This document shows positions 1 through 9,686 of a DNA stretch of 64,000 nt, one piece after another. Source of the stretch: Paenibacillus urinalis. GTDB taxonomy: Bacteria; Bacillota; Bacilli; Paenibacillales; Paenibacillaceae. Numbering within the stretch: the first letter of the stretch is position 1; each line of letters begins with the position of its first letter. The DNA lies in contig NZ_CP118108.1 of the NCBI RefSeq assembly GCF_028747985.1, positions 4,595,001 to 4,659,000 on the forward strand. The letters are read 5' to 3'. The notes beneath the pieces are model-generated. The model worked only from the letters and a program-made list of their open reading frames with translations. It was not told the origin of the DNA and did no database searches. A program made the position numbers and the translations under genes.

Positions 1-1485
1 CTGAGCTGAGTCCATCCCAATGGCCTTGGAAGTAATCCCGCTGTCCTCTCCTGATTCCTGTATAGACCATACTCTTGTATAGGATGGAATACCCAGCAGC
101 AGCTTGTCCGCTGGCACTTCATCTTCTACCATGATCTTGTTCATCGCCGCGGTCACCCATGGCAACGATGCAACAGATCCCGCCGTCGGGCTCGATGCCC
201 AGTGTTCATCATAAGTCATGACCATCATGTAATCTGCAATTTCGCCTAATGCCCTGCGATCTAAAAATAAGGACCACATCTCACTGTTTGACTTCGGTGT
301 AACGGCAATCGACAACACGAGGTCATTCTGCTTGGCGTAAGGACGGAGCTCTCTCATGAACTGAGTCACCAACGGCCCATCCTCTGTATACACATTCTCG
401 AAATCTATATTAATCCCGTCGAGCTGATAGGCAGCAGCATATTCGATCATCTTCTGGATAATAGCCGTTCGTCGATCATAAGTAGAGAGTGCTTCTGCAG
501 TCATATCCGGATCAAAGCTATTGCTGAGCAGTCCCCATACTTCCATCCCCAGCTCCTTGGCCTTATGAACGTATTCCAGATCACCTTTGCTCTCCACCAA
601 GCCATTGCCATCAGTAATATCAAACCATGTCGGACTCACCACATTGACGCCCTTCATCGTCTGCAGGTTGGCCGGATCAGCTGCTCTATTGTATACGGCT
701 TCCCATGCCAGATTAATTGTCTTCCCCTTCCAACGCTGTTCGGCTGCGGTGGGTACTGATTCAAGTGCCGGAACTGTCACCTTTTCTGTCGGCTTTATTT
801 TGCCAGCAGTTGTATACCCCGCATAACCATCATCCATTTGAACATAATGCCAGTCTTCGTTCGAGGACCAAATCCTCACCCGATCCCCTGGATGCATCTG
901 CGCGGTGATAGCGGAGCTGTTATCTGGCTCTTTATAGAGCGGAATTTCCTGCTCAGGATCTTTCCCTGCTGCTGAACCGTATTGAATCACTTCGCCTGCG
1001 TTCATTAGAAGCACAGCACCGGTCTCCATATCTTCGTGTACGGTAACGCCATACACTTCTTTTACTGCCTGCAACGGTACATAAGGTATTCCCTGTTCTT
1101 CAAAAGGTGCCGTATGAAGCTCATATTCCTTCGTATTCAGCTCTGCTTCCTCTTTACCGACATGCAGTCTCAATACTTTATCCGGTGAAGTTAATATAAT
1201 CGCGCCATCCCCATCTTCATATCGCATTGCCGGATCGACAGCCTCCTGTAAAACAGGAAGCGGGAGCTGCAAGCTCTCGCCCGAGCCTACAGCTTCATAA
1301 TCCATCAGCTCTCCATGTACAAAGATCGGTTTCGTAAAACCTCTCCAGTCTGCGTCTTCATATATATTTTGTGGATTAAATGTCGTGATCAATAAATAGA
1401 TACCTACGCCAATAAATCCGATAGCTGCGATTCTTTTAGTAAAACTGGGCTTTCGCCTTCTCTTTTTGCGATAACCTTTTGCCAA
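1..1485 (-). CDS. YaaH-like GH18 glycosyl hydrolase with SH3 domain, C-terminus cut by window edge
   Basis: The reading frame is open from a TTG at 1485 to the window edge, so the end of the protein is missing. A good RBS (TGGGGGAG) lies 7 nt before the TTG and no ATG fits better. The protein starts with a basic stretch and one membrane segment (about residues 17-34). A stalk resembling a copper-amine-oxidase N-terminal domain, an SH3b-like domain (about 185-240) and a GH18 barrel follow. The GH18 signature reads DGINIDFENV with the catalytic Glu. The Asn in place of the second Asp is usual for the YaaH/SleL branch that acts on spore cortex or cell-wall muropeptides. It is probably membrane-anchored on the outer face. 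Family is clear; the substrate is inferred. Confidence 0.85.
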   Translation of the reverse strand, partial: MAKGYRKKRRRKPSFTKRIAAIGFIGVGIYLLITTFNPQNIYEDADWRGFTKPIFVHGELMDYEAVGSGESLQLPLPVLQEAVDPAMRYEDGDGAIILTSPDKVLRLHVGKEEAELNTKEYELHTAPFEEQGIPYVPLQAVKEVYGVTVHEDMETGAVLLMNAGEVIQYGSAAGKDPEQEIPLYKEPDNSSAITAQMHPGDRVRIWSSNEDWHYVQMDDGYAGYTTAGKIKPTEKVTVPALESVPTAAEQRWKGKTINLAWEAVYNRAADPANLQTMKGVNVVSPTWFDITDGNGLVESKGDLEYVHKAKELGMEVWGLLSNSFDPDMTAEALSTYDRRTAIIQKMIEYAAAYQLDGINIDFENVYTEDGPLVTQFMRELRPYAKQNDLVLSIAVTPKSNSEMWSLFLDRRALGEIADYMMVMTYDEHWASSPTAGSVASLPWVTAAMNKIMVEDEVPADKLLLGIPSYTRVWSIQESGEDSGITSKAIGMDSAQ

Positions 1486-1563
1486 CTTGATGCTCCCCCA
1501 TCCTATAGCAATTGCTTCTTAACTAATTCATAGCCGTTAGCCGCCGATCCCCAAAAATTTAAA

Positions 1564-1602
1564 AAGCGTGAGATACTCCCATTAAAGGAATTTCTCACGC
1601 TT
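1564..1602 (-). terminator. Rho-independent terminator after perR
   Basis: The arms AAGCGTGAGA and TCTCACGCTT form a 10-bp stem just downstream of the perR stop, followed on the minus strand by a T-rich stretch. Confidence 0.8.
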
Positions 1603-1616
1603 ATTGTATACACCTT

Positions 1617-2042
1617 TTACGATGGCCTGCAACTCTCGCATACACCGTACAATTCCAACCGTAAGCCGTTTACCTGAAAACCTGTATCCAGCCCGGCTCG
1701 TTCTTCCACATCAGCAAGCGAAGGATAATTGAAATCCCGAATGGTTCCGCAAGCTTCACAAATAATATGATAATGGTCTGTGACATTGGCATCAAACCTG
1801 CTCGCATTATCACCATACGCCAGCTCTCGTACCATACCGGCATTTGTAAACATCTTCAAATTATTATATACGGTCGCTACGCTCATGCTTGGAAACTGAG
1901 GCTCAAGAGCTCGATAAATCTCATCAGCTGTTGGATGTCCCATGGATTCCATCAGATAATTCAGTATCGCATGGCGCTGAGGCGTTATACGAACACCGGT
2001 CGTTTTTAATTGTTCTAATGCATGTTGGACACGTGTTGACAT
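1617..2042 (-). CDS. perR: PerR, peroxide-sensing Fur-family repressor
   Basis: This 141-residue Fur-family protein has the winged-helix segments VRITPQRHAIL and FPSMSVATVYNNL, almost as in Bacillus PerR. The regulatory-metal region includes HYHIICEACG, and two Cys pairs (CEAC, CESC) form the structural zinc site. PerR uses Fe(II) or Mn(II) and is inactivated by iron-catalysed oxidation of its His ligands, derepressing peroxide-defence genes. I start it at the ATG at 2042 because AAGGCGGTGG precedes it. An upstream in-frame ATG at 2069 has no RBS. Possible targets in this window are the ZIP transporter with a Per-box-like site (55.6 kb) and the PfeT-like ATPase. Confidence 0.93.
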   Translation of the reverse strand: MSTRVQHALEQLKTTGVRITPQRHAILNYLMESMGHPTADEIYRALEPQFPSMSVATVYNNLKMFTNAGMVRELAYGDNASRFDANVTDHYHIICEACGTIRDFNYPSLADVEERAGLDTGFQVNGLRLELYGVCESCRPS

Positions 2043-2140
2043 ATGGCCCACCGCCTTACCTTTAATCATGCGCCTATAAAAAGAAAATAGATAGTCTCAT
2101 AAAAACACAAAAATTACAGTAACCTTCATCACACAAATAT

Positions 2141-2170
2141 ATTGTAAAGTTTAATTCTAATTGTTGTCAA
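2141..2170 (-). promoter_or_regulatory. Probable SigA promoter of perR
   Basis: On the minus strand a perfect TTGACA is followed after 18 nt by TACAAT, about 100 nt before the perR start. The spacer contains TTAGAAT, which resembles one half of a PerR box. The other half is poor, so autoregulation is only a possibility. Confidence 0.65.
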
Positions 2171-2227
2171 CGCATGTAAGGCCAGCAATTCAGGGAATCT
2201 TTAATGAAATTCTAATAAAACAAGTGA

Positions 2228-4165
2228 TCATTGCAGCATTTGATTCGTCCGATTCGTCTCCGTGTTCTCCCGGCTGGTCTCATCCTCCAATGTGGAGCGC
2301 TGGATTGTTATATCACTATTACCCTCTACTTGAACCTTATGCTCTCCTGTACCTGAGACGCCTGTAATCATCCTATTCTCAATCGTATAGGGAAGTTCGA
2401 CGTTAAGATTACCGTAAGTGCTTGAGCCCGATACTTCGTAATCTCCTGTCTCAGGAATGGTTAACAAAATATCGCCGACAGCACTATAAATGTCCCAGTC
2501 TCCGCCGATCTGATTCGTATGGACTTGAACCGCTCCGTTCAGTGTCTCTAATCTTAACTTAGCTACCGGTTCATTTACGGTAATATTCCCGTTGCGTGTG
2601 CTGCCTGTAATATCCCCAACTATATCTGAGGCCTGTATTCGTCCGACAAGCGTTGTAAGATCTACACTGCCTGTCACTCCCTCTGCTCGAAGATCCCCGC
2701 GATTGGTATTCAGTACTGCACTTCCGATTACATCAGCTACCGATATATTCCCATTAAGGGTCTTAGCTTGAACATCTCCAATCGCATTATGAATATAGAT
2801 CTTTCCATTCCCGCTCTCGACATCAATGCTGCTAATTGCCTCTGGCCGGTCAAGATATACAGAGCCATTAGAGGTTCTCACTTGAAGATCAAAGCGCCGG
2901 TCATCCGGGATCGTTATGGTCAGATTCATTCTAGGCTGGCGTTTAGATTCACTCCCATACCCTTGAGGGTCGGCGGCAATTTGGATCGTTTTCCCTTCTT
3001 GGGTATTAATCTCGGATGCATCTGCAATGGCCTGGGCTTCAACAGGCTCTACTTGATCCACCCATGCAATCGTCTTGACGACGACCGACTCTACATCGCC
3101 CCGGTTAATTCGAATGTCACCATTCACATTTTCAACGACAACGGCACCTGTTTCCATTTCAACTGGAATAGAAATCATTTCTTTTTCAATTTGGTTGTCA
3201 GCTGCCTCACTGTAATCCAGCGAAGCGGCACTTAAATTGAGACTCACTCGGTTCCACAGATGTGCGTAATGATCCTGCTGAGTCACAATAAAAATACAGC
3301 AGATCATAACACTTGCCGATAATATGCCTTTAAAATCGGGTCTGAATCTGTAGCGTGATTTCCTTTTTGCCTTGGGCCGTAATACTTGATTGAGCAGGAA
3401 GGCGATAATAAACTCAATCCCCCAAATGACCAGAATAAACGGCCAATAGTTAACTAGGCTGAAAACATACTCGGTCTGATAGACCTTGTCTATTATGAGC
3501 AGAATGCCAACGACAATGAGAAGGATCGATGCTGTATATCTCCCAATTCTTATTTTTAAGTAAGAGCCTGCACTCTTATTCATACGACGTTTCTTAAAAG
3601 TTAAGGACAATATCAGTTCTCGATTTAACAATAATAACCCTGCGATAACAAGGGCAGCGCCTACAGCATATAACCCATACTGGGCCAAATACAATTCAAG
3701 CCAGCGTGGTTTCTGTACAAACAGTACCATTAATCCACCGCCAAAGATCAGCAGCATACCAAAGGATAAGCCTCGCTCCCATCCCATAAAACCGATGCCT
3801 GGACGCAATATCGACGAGTCCTCACTTGGCTCCCCCGCTGTTTGTATACGGCGTTTCTTCATAAGCACCCAATCTGCTAATTGCAGAACATCATAAATAT
3901 TGATGAAATAAATGACGGGTATGACGAGCGACAATAAAATAATTAACGGAACATTGATCTGAATCCCAATCGACGAGAAGTATAATAAGGCCGTTAAATC
4001 CAGCAGCAACAAGAAAATAAAAGTGAGGCCTTTAATGTACAAACCCAAATAAATATGACCCAAGCCAGGGAACAACGCAGACAATAAACCTGCAATAAAC
4101 TTGTGCCAGTTACGCTGGAGCCGCCTTTTTGGACGCTTCGGGTTCGGATCGATATTCATCTGCAT
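2228..4165 (-). CDS. Membrane protein with C-terminal DUF4097 beta-repeat domain
   Basis: 645 residues. The first 290 or so hold several hydrophobic helices, beginning with a TM2-like segment (ALFPGLGHIYLGLYIKG). Further helix pairs lie around 125-190 and 205-300. The C-terminal part (about 330-620) is a long beta-strand-repeat region with recurring GDI/GNI/NG turns, typical of the DUF4097 fold, probably outside the membrane. The family is common in Firmicutes, and members such as YvlB are tied to envelope stress, but no reaction is known. A GGAGGT lies 11 nt before the chosen ATG, so the nearby Met 3 is an alternative start. It seems to be transcribed alone. Confidence 0.75.
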   Translation of the reverse strand: MQMNIDPNPKRPKRRLQRNWHKFIAGLLSALFPGLGHIYLGLYIKGLTFIFLLLLDLTALLYFSSIGIQINVPLIILLSLVIPVIYFINIYDVLQLADWVLMKKRRIQTAGEPSEDSSILRPGIGFMGWERGLSFGMLLIFGGGLMVLFVQKPRWLELYLAQYGLYAVGAALVIAGLLLLNRELILSLTFKKRRMNKSAGSYLKIRIGRYTASILLIVVGILLIIDKVYQTEYVFSLVNYWPFILVIWGIEFIIAFLLNQVLRPKAKRKSRYRFRPDFKGILSASVMICCIFIVTQQDHYAHLWNRVSLNLSAASLDYSEAADNQIEKEMISIPVEMETGAVVVENVNGDIRINRGDVESVVVKTIAWVDQVEPVEAQAIADASEINTQEGKTIQIAADPQGYGSESKRQPRMNLTITIPDDRRFDLQVRTSNGSVYLDRPEAISSIDVESGNGKIYIHNAIGDVQAKTLNGNISVADVIGSAVLNTNRGDLRAEGVTGSVDLTTLVGRIQASDIVGDITGSTRNGNITVNEPVAKLRLETLNGAVQVHTNQIGGDWDIYSAVGDILLTIPETGDYEVSGSSTYGNLNVELPYTIENRMITGVSGTGEHKVQVEGNSDITIQRSTLEDETSRENTETNRTNQMLQ

Positions 4166-4307
4166 TTAAGGTGCTCACCTCCAATAGAACAATCGCATAA
4201 TCTGCTTTTCTTTTGATACTACCCTATTCTTCTTCTATAGTAACTGGAAAGCTTATGTTGTTTGCAGCACAAACTTCCAAATTCCAAATATATTTTGTCT
4301 ACAAAAA

Positions 4308-4344
4308 GACACCTTACTTCTCAAGTAACGAAAAGTAAAGTGTC
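4308..4344 (-). terminator. Terminator downstream of mgtC-like gene
   Basis: The inverted repeat GACACCTTACTT / AAGTAAAGTGTC has T-rich flanks on both strands. It lies 10 nt past the stop of the MgtC-family gene. Confidence 0.8.
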
Positions 4345-4354
4345 AAAAATTTGT

Positions 4355-5068
4355 TTATTCCACTGATATGGACCTGAACTGATGACAGCTCTGCAGCTTG
4401 GTAACCAGATCCACGGTACTAAAATTGTTAGGAACAAGTACGTGCAGGGATACTTCCACATGAAGATTCAATTCAGATCGATAGCCGGGAGGACCCACTT
4501 CCAGATCACTCACCGTCATTTTCCGTATAATAATCTTCTCAGCCTCCATAAAGGCGGAAATCTTCTCAATCAGATTGGGAGATGAGTCTCCGCTTAGTGT
4601 TATTAAGTGCTGCTTGTTAGTTTTAAGGTATCGGCGTTCAACTTTATTAAATACCCACAGGTTCAGAAGTACCAGCAGCGTTGATATTACAGCGGCAAAA
4701 TAGAAGCCTGCCCCTACAGCAAGACCTATGGCTGCGACTACCCATATCGAAGCTGCCGTCGTAAGCCCAGTGATGGATTTACCCGTAAACAGGATCGTTC
4801 CTGCTCCCAGAAAGCCCACGCCGGTAATAACGGCTGCCGCCAAACGTGCAGGGTCCATACGAACATTAACCTCATTTACAAAATCACCAAAGCCATAGAC
4901 CGATAAGATCATAATTAATGATGAACCCAAACATACCAAAATATGAGTTCTGAAGCCTGCCGCATGGTTGGAGCGCTCGCGTTCAAGTCCGATAAGCCCT
5001 CCCATAAGCATGGCAAGGAGCAATCTAAGAAGTATGCTCCATTCACTGATATACCAAGGATCGTTCAT
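4355..5068 (-). CDS. MgtC/SapB family membrane protein
   Basis: The 237-residue protein has the MgtC N-terminal membrane domain, with the conserved GGLIGLERERSNHAAGFRTH loop and four or five hydrophobic helices (about 8-145). A soluble ACT-like C-terminal domain (about 155-235) follows. MgtC proteins are linked to growth at low Mg2+ and to control of membrane ATPases; direct transport is doubtful. A TTG at 5089 is an in-frame alternative, but AAGGAG lies 8 nt before the ATG at 5068, which I prefer. It is 32 nt upstream of no other promoter-like gap and likely shares a transcript with the acetyltransferase gene that ends at 5101 reading into it. Confidence 0.88.
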   Translation of the reverse strand: MNDPWYISEWSILLRLLLAMLMGGLIGLERERSNHAAGFRTHILVCLGSSLIMILSVYGFGDFVNEVNVRMDPARLAAAVITGVGFLGAGTILFTGKSITGLTTAASIWVVAAIGLAVGAGFYFAAVISTLLVLLNLWVFNKVERRYLKTNKQHLITLSGDSSPNLIEKISAFMEAEKIIIRKMTVSDLEVGPPGYRSELNLHVEVSLHVLVPNNFSTVDLVTKLQSCHQFRSISVE

Positions 5069-5100
5069 TTGCATCTCTCCTTCCGTCAATCCTGTCTGAA

Positions 5101-5574
5101 TTAAGAACGATCGTACATCCTATTCAAATGGAACGTCGTTAATTCCACATTCGGCGCAATCTCACAGCTCTGTACCGGCTCGAAGCCATACTTTTGATAC
5201 AGCATTACAGCAGGTGTATTCTTCATGCCTGTCGACACAATAAATTTACGCACTTCTGAATACTGATCCAGCACATGCTGAATAAGCTGACCGGCAACAC
5301 CTCTTCGAAAATGATTCGGATGAACCATCATTCTTGAGATCGTCAGGCTGTCTTCCCATTCCTGCTCCACCGAAATCGCCCCGATAAGCTCCATATCTTC
5401 ATTTATATACCCATAAAACGTCTCTCCGCATTCCTGAAGACTGTCAATGGTATCAAGCAGTGGTGGAATGTCATGAAAGCCGATCAGCTCGGCCTCCAAG
5501 CGATACGCCATCTGCTGCAGTTTCCATACTTCCAGCATCAGGTCCCTGTCTTGCAAAGAAATATTTAGTATCAT
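5101..5574 (-). CDS. GNAT-family N-acetyltransferase
   Basis: 157 residues with the GNAT acetyl-CoA fold. The core motif is MVHPNHFRRGVAGQLIQHV (about 93-111), where RRGVAG is the pyrophosphate-binding loop, and MLYQKYGFEPV is a typical strand-helix end. The acceptor cannot be told from sequence. The upstream RBS (TTAGGG) is modest. The gene lies between the gatB terminator and mgtC on the same strand, so it probably begins a two-gene unit. Confidence 0.85.
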   Translation of the reverse strand: MILNISLQDRDLMLEVWKLQQMAYRLEAELIGFHDIPPLLDTIDSLQECGETFYGYINEDMELIGAISVEQEWEDSLTISRMMVHPNHFRRGVAGQLIQHVLDQYSEVRKFIVSTGMKNTPAVMLYQKYGFEPVQSCEIAPNVELTTFHLNRMYDRS

Positions 5575-5597
5575 TTCCCTAACCAGCCCCCTAATTC

Positions 5598-5628
5598 AAA
5601 AAGAAGCCCGCCGCAATGGACGAGCTTC
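5598..5628 (-). terminator. Terminator of the gatCAB operon
   Basis: On the minus strand GAAGCTCGTC pairs with GGCGGGCTTC (10 pairs including G-U), closes a 6-nt loop and is followed by TTTTT. It lies 37 nt after the gatB stop. Confidence 0.85.
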
Positions 5629-5664
5629 CGTGTTCAACGATCTTAAATCTATACTTAAAGGATA

Positions 5665-7104
5665 CTACCGGTTCAAGACATCAGCAAGCAGCTTGTTTAC
5701 CATACCCGGATTCGCCTTGCCTTTACTTTCCTTCATTACTTGACCCACAAGGAAGCCGATTGCTTTTTGCTTACCTGCTTTGTAGTCCTCAACCGATTGG
5801 GGGTTCGCAGCAACGACTTGCTCAACAATGCCAAGAATGGCTCCCTCATCACTGATCTGGACAAGACCTTTCTCCTCAACAATCTGCTGCGGCTTCTTGC
5901 CGCTCACAAGCATTTCCTTGAATACGGTCTTCGCGATCTTCGAGCTGATTGTGCCTTTCTCAATCAATCCAATCATTTCGCCAAGACCTTCACCCGTGAT
6001 CGGAACCGCTGACAGCTCCTGATTCTCACTGTTCAGATAGCCAAGGAGATCTCCCATAATCCAGTTGGATACGGCTTTGGCGTCCGAAGTGTGCTTAAGA
6101 CTCTCTTCGAACAGATCAGCTACCGCTTTGGAAGCTGTAATGACATCGGCATCATAGGAAGGCAGGCCGTACTCTGCCGTGTAACGCGCTTTACGCTCAT
6201 CAGGAAGCTCTGGAATCGTAGCCTTTACCCGATCCTTCCATTCCTGATCAATATGAAGTGTGACAAGGTCTGGGTCTGGGAAGTAGCGATAATCATGAGC
6301 CTCTTCCTTGCTGCGCATGGACAGTGTCTTGCCCTGCGACTCATCCCAGCGGCGAGTTTCCTGAACGACCTCGTCTCCGTCATTCAACAGCTCAGCCTGG
6401 CGGTACTCCTCATATTCAAGACCGCGCTGTACACCACGGAAGGAGTTCATATTCTTCAGCTCAGCTTTGGTACCGAACTCTTTCTGTCCGTATGGACGCA
6501 AGCTGATATTGGCATCACAGCGCAGGGACCCTTCCTCCATCTTCACATCGGATACATCACAGTATTGCATGATGGAACGGATCTTCTCCAAATAAGCACG
6601 CGCTTCTTCCGGCGAAGAAATTTCTGGTTCTGATACAATCTCAACCAGTGGCGTACCTACTCTATTATAGTCCGCAAGTGTACCATAACCGCCATCCATA
6701 TGAGTCAGCTTACCCGCATCCTCCTCCAGATGGAGACGTGTGATTCCGATACGCTTGGTTTCTCCGTTCACTTCAATATCTATCCAGCCATTCTCTCCAA
6801 CAGGCTGATCATATTGAGAGATCTGATAGGCCTTAGGCGAATCAGGATAAAAATAGTTCTTGCGGTCAAATTTGCTTATATCTGCGATCGTACAGTTCAG
6901 AGCCATGGCTGCTTTCATCGCGTATTCGACCGCCTGACGGTTCAGCACCGGAAGAACCCCGGGATGTCCCAGGCAGATCGGACATGTATGTGTATTCGGC
7001 GGTGCACCAAACTCCGTGGAGCAGCCGCAGAAAATTTTAGATTTGGTATGCAGCTCTACATGGACTTCAAGCCCGATGACTGTCTCGTACTTGGATGTTG
7101 ACAT
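5665..7104 (-). CDS. gatB: Aspartyl/glutamyl-tRNA amidotransferase subunit B
   Basis: 479 residues, usual length. GatB carries the kinase-like step that phosphorylates Glu-tRNA(Gln) or Asp-tRNA(Asn) so that ammonia from GatA can amidate it. Recognisable blocks are [18 protein letters not shown], the zinc-site region with CGCS and CPICLGHPG, and [19 protein letters not shown]. The C-terminal YqeY-like helical domain ends in [12 protein letters not shown]. It is the last gene of gatC-gatA-gatB, 30 nt after gatA, and followed by a terminator. Confidence 0.97.
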   Translation of the reverse strand: MSTSKYETVIGLEVHVELHTKSKIFCGCSTEFGAPPNTHTCPICLGHPGVLPVLNRQAVEYAMKAAMALNCTIADISKFDRKNYFYPDSPKAYQISQYDQPVGENGWIDIEVNGETKRIGITRLHLEEDAGKLTHMDGGYGTLADYNRVGTPLVEIVSEPEISSPEEARAYLEKIRSIMQYCDVSDVKMEEGSLRCDANISLRPYGQKEFGTKAELKNMNSFRGVQRGLEYEEYRQAELLNDGDEVVQETRRWDESQGKTLSMRSKEEAHDYRYFPDPDLVTLHIDQEWKDRVKATIPELPDERKARYTAEYGLPSYDADVITASKAVADLFEESLKHTSDAKAVSNWIMGDLLGYLNSENQELSAVPITGEGLGEMIGLIEKGTISSKIAKTVFKEMLVSGKKPQQIVEEKGLVQISDEGAILGIVEQVVAANPQSVEDYKAGKQKAIGFLVGQVMKESKGKANPGMVNKLLADVLNR

Positions 7105-7134
7105 GATTCATTCTCCCTCTCTTTCCTTTAGGCC

Positions 7135-8592
7135 CTATAGCTGTGGCTGCTGTTTGTGATATTCCGTATGCTGCTCAAATGCATGGGCAACACGAAGAAC
7201 GGTCGCTTCATCAAAAGCCTTGCCGATAATTTGCATTCCGACAGGCATTCCATCAGCAAAACCGCAAGGAATGCTAATCGCAGGCACACCTGCAAGGCTG
7301 ACAGGAATCGTAAGGATATCGTTCAGATACATCGTCAGCGGATTGTCTACTTGAGAACCGAGCTTGAATGCTGTCGTAGGCGCTGTTGGTCCAATAATGA
7401 CATCATAGTTCTTAAACACTTCGTCAAAATCATTCTTAATCAGCGTGCGGACTTTTTGAGCCTTCAAGTAATAGGCATCATAATAGCCTGAGCTGAGTGC
7501 GTATGTCCCGAGCATAATCCGGCGTTTCACTTCACTGCCGAAGCCCTCACTGCGGGATTTATGATACAGATCAAGCAAATTGTCAGGGTTGTCGGCACGA
7601 ACGCCATAACGAACGCCATCAAATCTGGCAAGATTAGAAGATGCTTCAGAGGAAGCTAGCAAGTAATAGCTGGCTACAGCATACTCTGTATGCGGAAGAG
7701 ATACCTCTTCCCAAGTTGCTCCAAGTCCTTCGAGGACTTTAAGCGCAGACATTACCGTCTCTTTCACGGAAGGATCTACGCCTTCGCCGATATATTCCTT
7801 AGGAACCCCGATCCGCAGACCTTTCACATCTCCGGTTAAGCTGCTCAGAAAATCAGGAACTTCGACATTGGCTGATGTCGAATCCATGGAATCATATCCG
7901 GATATCGCTTGAAGCACATAAGCAGAATCCTCGACATTCTTCGTAACCGGACCGATCTGATCGAGGGAAGAAGCAAATGCAACTAAGCCGAAACGGGAAA
8001 CACGACCATAAGTCGGTTTCAAACCGACTACGCCGCAATAAGAGGCAGGCTGGCGAATCGAACCGCCCGTGTCGGAGCCGAGTGTGAAGTAGGCTTCTCC
8101 TGCTGCCACTGCCGCAGCTGAACCCCCGCTGGAGCCCCCGGGCACCCGATCCAGATCCCATGGATTACGCACCGGATAGAAGCTTGAGTTCTCGTTCGAG
8201 CCGCCCATCGCAAACTCGTCCATGTTCAGCTTGCCAAGTGTTACGATATCCGCTGCCTTCAGCTTCTTAACGACAGTCGCATCATAAACGGGAGTAAAGT
8301 TCGATAGGAACTGACTTGCACAGGTTGTACGAAGTCCCTCTGTCGAAATATTGTCCTTGATTCCTGCAGGCAGGCCAAATAGGAGTCCGCGGGCTTCGCC
8401 TGATACAAGCTTGTCATCCAGCCTTCTTGCAGCCTCCATTGCTCCTTCCTCATCAAGGGTGAGATACGCACGTACCTGCTCCTCAACTTGTCCTATTCTT
8501 GCATAAGATGCTGCAGTCAGCTCGGAAACCGAGATCTCTTTGGCATGCAGCTTATTATGTATCTCAGGTAGTGTAAGTTTAAGCAAACTCAA
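7135..8592 (-). CDS. gatA: Aspartyl/glutamyl-tRNA amidotransferase subunit A
   Basis: 485-residue amidase-signature protein. The catalytic triad of the family falls at Lys79 (in GLPAGIKDN), Ser154 (in [15 protein letters not shown]) and Ser178 (in [12 protein letters not shown]), the numbering known for bacterial GatA. It hydrolyses glutamine and channels ammonia to GatB. It lies between gatC (26 nt gap) and gatB. Many Gram-positives lack GlnRS, so the complex is likely essential here. Confidence 0.97.
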   Translation of the reverse strand: MSLLKLTLPEIHNKLHAKEISVSELTAASYARIGQVEEQVRAYLTLDEEGAMEAARRLDDKLVSGEARGLLFGLPAGIKDNISTEGLRTTCASQFLSNFTPVYDATVVKKLKAADIVTLGKLNMDEFAMGGSNENSSFYPVRNPWDLDRVPGGSSGGSAAAVAAGEAYFTLGSDTGGSIRQPASYCGVVGLKPTYGRVSRFGLVAFASSLDQIGPVTKNVEDSAYVLQAISGYDSMDSTSANVEVPDFLSSLTGDVKGLRIGVPKEYIGEGVDPSVKETVMSALKVLEGLGATWEEVSLPHTEYAVASYYLLASSEASSNLARFDGVRYGVRADNPDNLLDLYHKSRSEGFGSEVKRRIMLGTYALSSGYYDAYYLKAQKVRTLIKNDFDEVFKNYDVIIGPTAPTTAFKLGSQVDNPLTMYLNDILTIPVSLAGVPAISIPCGFADGMPVGMQIIGKAFDEATVLRVAHAFEQHTEYHKQQPQL

Positions 8593-8618
8593 GATTATTA
8601 ACCTCCCTAAAAAATAGC

Positions 8619-8906
8619 TTATTCAAGTACAGCCGGCACTCTGATCTGGCCATCTTCCTCATCAGGCGCGTTCAGCATTACTTTTTCAATCGGCAGGCTC
8701 TCCCGAACCTCATCTTCACGCATTACATTCGATACATGAAGCACGTGCGTAGTTGGTTCCACACCTTCTGTATCAAGCTCGTTCAGCTTCTCTGCATATT
8801 GTAAAATGGCATTCAGCTGCTCCGTCATCTGCGCTTCTTCTGCCTCGCTGAGATTAAGACGGGCCAGCTTGGCCACATGCTGCACATCCTGCTTCGTAAT
8901 ACTCAT
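8619..8906 (-). CDS. gatC: Aspartyl/glutamyl-tRNA amidotransferase subunit C
   Basis: A 95-residue GatC with the typical start [19 protein letters not shown] and the [12 protein letters not shown] segment that wraps around GatA. It stabilises the GatA-GatB complex. A GAGGGAGG RBS precedes the ATG at 8906. It is the first gene of the operon; I see no T-box or other leader in the 130 nt upstream. Confidence 0.96.
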   Translation of the reverse strand: MSITKQDVQHVAKLARLNLSEAEEAQMTEQLNAILQYAEKLNELDTEGVEPTTHVLHVSNVMREDEVRESLPIEKVMLNAPDEEDGQIRVPAVLE

Positions 8907-9040
8907 GCCTTCAAATCCTCCCTCTAAAAATACCTATACTAGTCATATTGTGTCCATTTTAACACGTCCATGCGGTGAATCAAATGAAAATACAAGTGTT
9001 ACCCGATTATACCCAATACGCCTATCAATTCCAAGAATAC

Positions 9041-9064
9041 AAAAAAGAGCCGGCAAATGCCGAC
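9041..9064 (-). terminator. Terminator after the IDEAL-domain gene
   Basis: On the minus strand GTCGGC-ATTT-GCCGGC is followed by TCTTTTTT, 10 nt past the stop of the gene ending at 9074. Confidence 0.85.
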
Positions 9065-9073
9065 CCTTATCAT

Positions 9074-9457
9074 TCAAATCCACGCACGAAGATTGACTTG
9101 TTTTATAAAATCTGCTGTTGACATCGGTTCGCTTGCGGCCTCTTCCTCTTCCACGAGTTCCACTTTGTCGCCATTCATAAGCTGACGAAACAGTCTTTCG
9201 TTATGTGTCGCCAGAGCGTAATCAATCAGAGCTTCCCGCTCGACTCGCTCCGCCTCCTGCCTCAAGATCAAAGCTTCCGGCTCGACATCGCCGGTAGGTA
9301 CGAAATAATTGCGGTTTACCTGAGGTACACGAATCACATAGTCAAAAGCGTTATCCGGGTTCCGGTCATATGCGATCACATAACCATACTCCCCTACAGG
9401 AAGATTCTGCTCAAAGGCGTCCGCGACGATGATAATTTTCTCCCCTAATTGTAGCAT
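9074..9457 (-). CDS. IDEAL-domain protein of unknown function
   Basis: 127 residues. The N-terminal half (about 1-65) is a small beta-rich domain. The C-terminal part contains LIDYALATHNERLFRQLMN (about 87-105), which resembles the IDEAL motif of short Firmicute proteins, followed by an acidic stretch EEEEAASEP. IDEAL segments are thought to mediate protein interactions; no activity is known. GGAGGTAGACG directly precedes the ATG. It stands alone between terminators. The motif call is from memory and would need a profile search. Confidence 0.55.
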   Translation of the reverse strand: MLQLGEKIIIVADAFEQNLPVGEYGYVIAYDRNPDNAFDYVIRVPQVNRNYFVPTGDVEPEALILRQEAERVEREALIDYALATHNERLFRQLMNGDKVELVEEEEAASEPMSTADFIKQVNLRAWI

Positions 9458-9548
9458 CGTCTACCTCCTGATTGTTATTGTCTGTCTAGTCTACTAAAAA
9501 TAAAGAATGCTGTCTATGGAAAGAATGGGCTGAAAATGCACACAAAAT

Positions 9549-9586
9549 AAAAAGAACGCAAACCGGGACTCGTCCGCAGTCTGCGT
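9549..9586 (-). terminator. Terminator after the MBL-fold hydrolase gene
   Basis: On the minus strand ACGCAGAC pairs with GTTTGCGT and encloses a second helix GGAC-GA-GTCC. TCTTTTTATTTT follows. It sits about 100 nt beyond the stop at 9687. Confidence 0.75.
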
Positions 9587-9686
9587 GCTTTGCAAAGTTA
9601 GTGGGTGTTTCAATAAAGATAATTGTAACCAATAATAAAAAATTTGTCTATATATTTTGAAGCATTTATCGACAGGATGTCCCAAA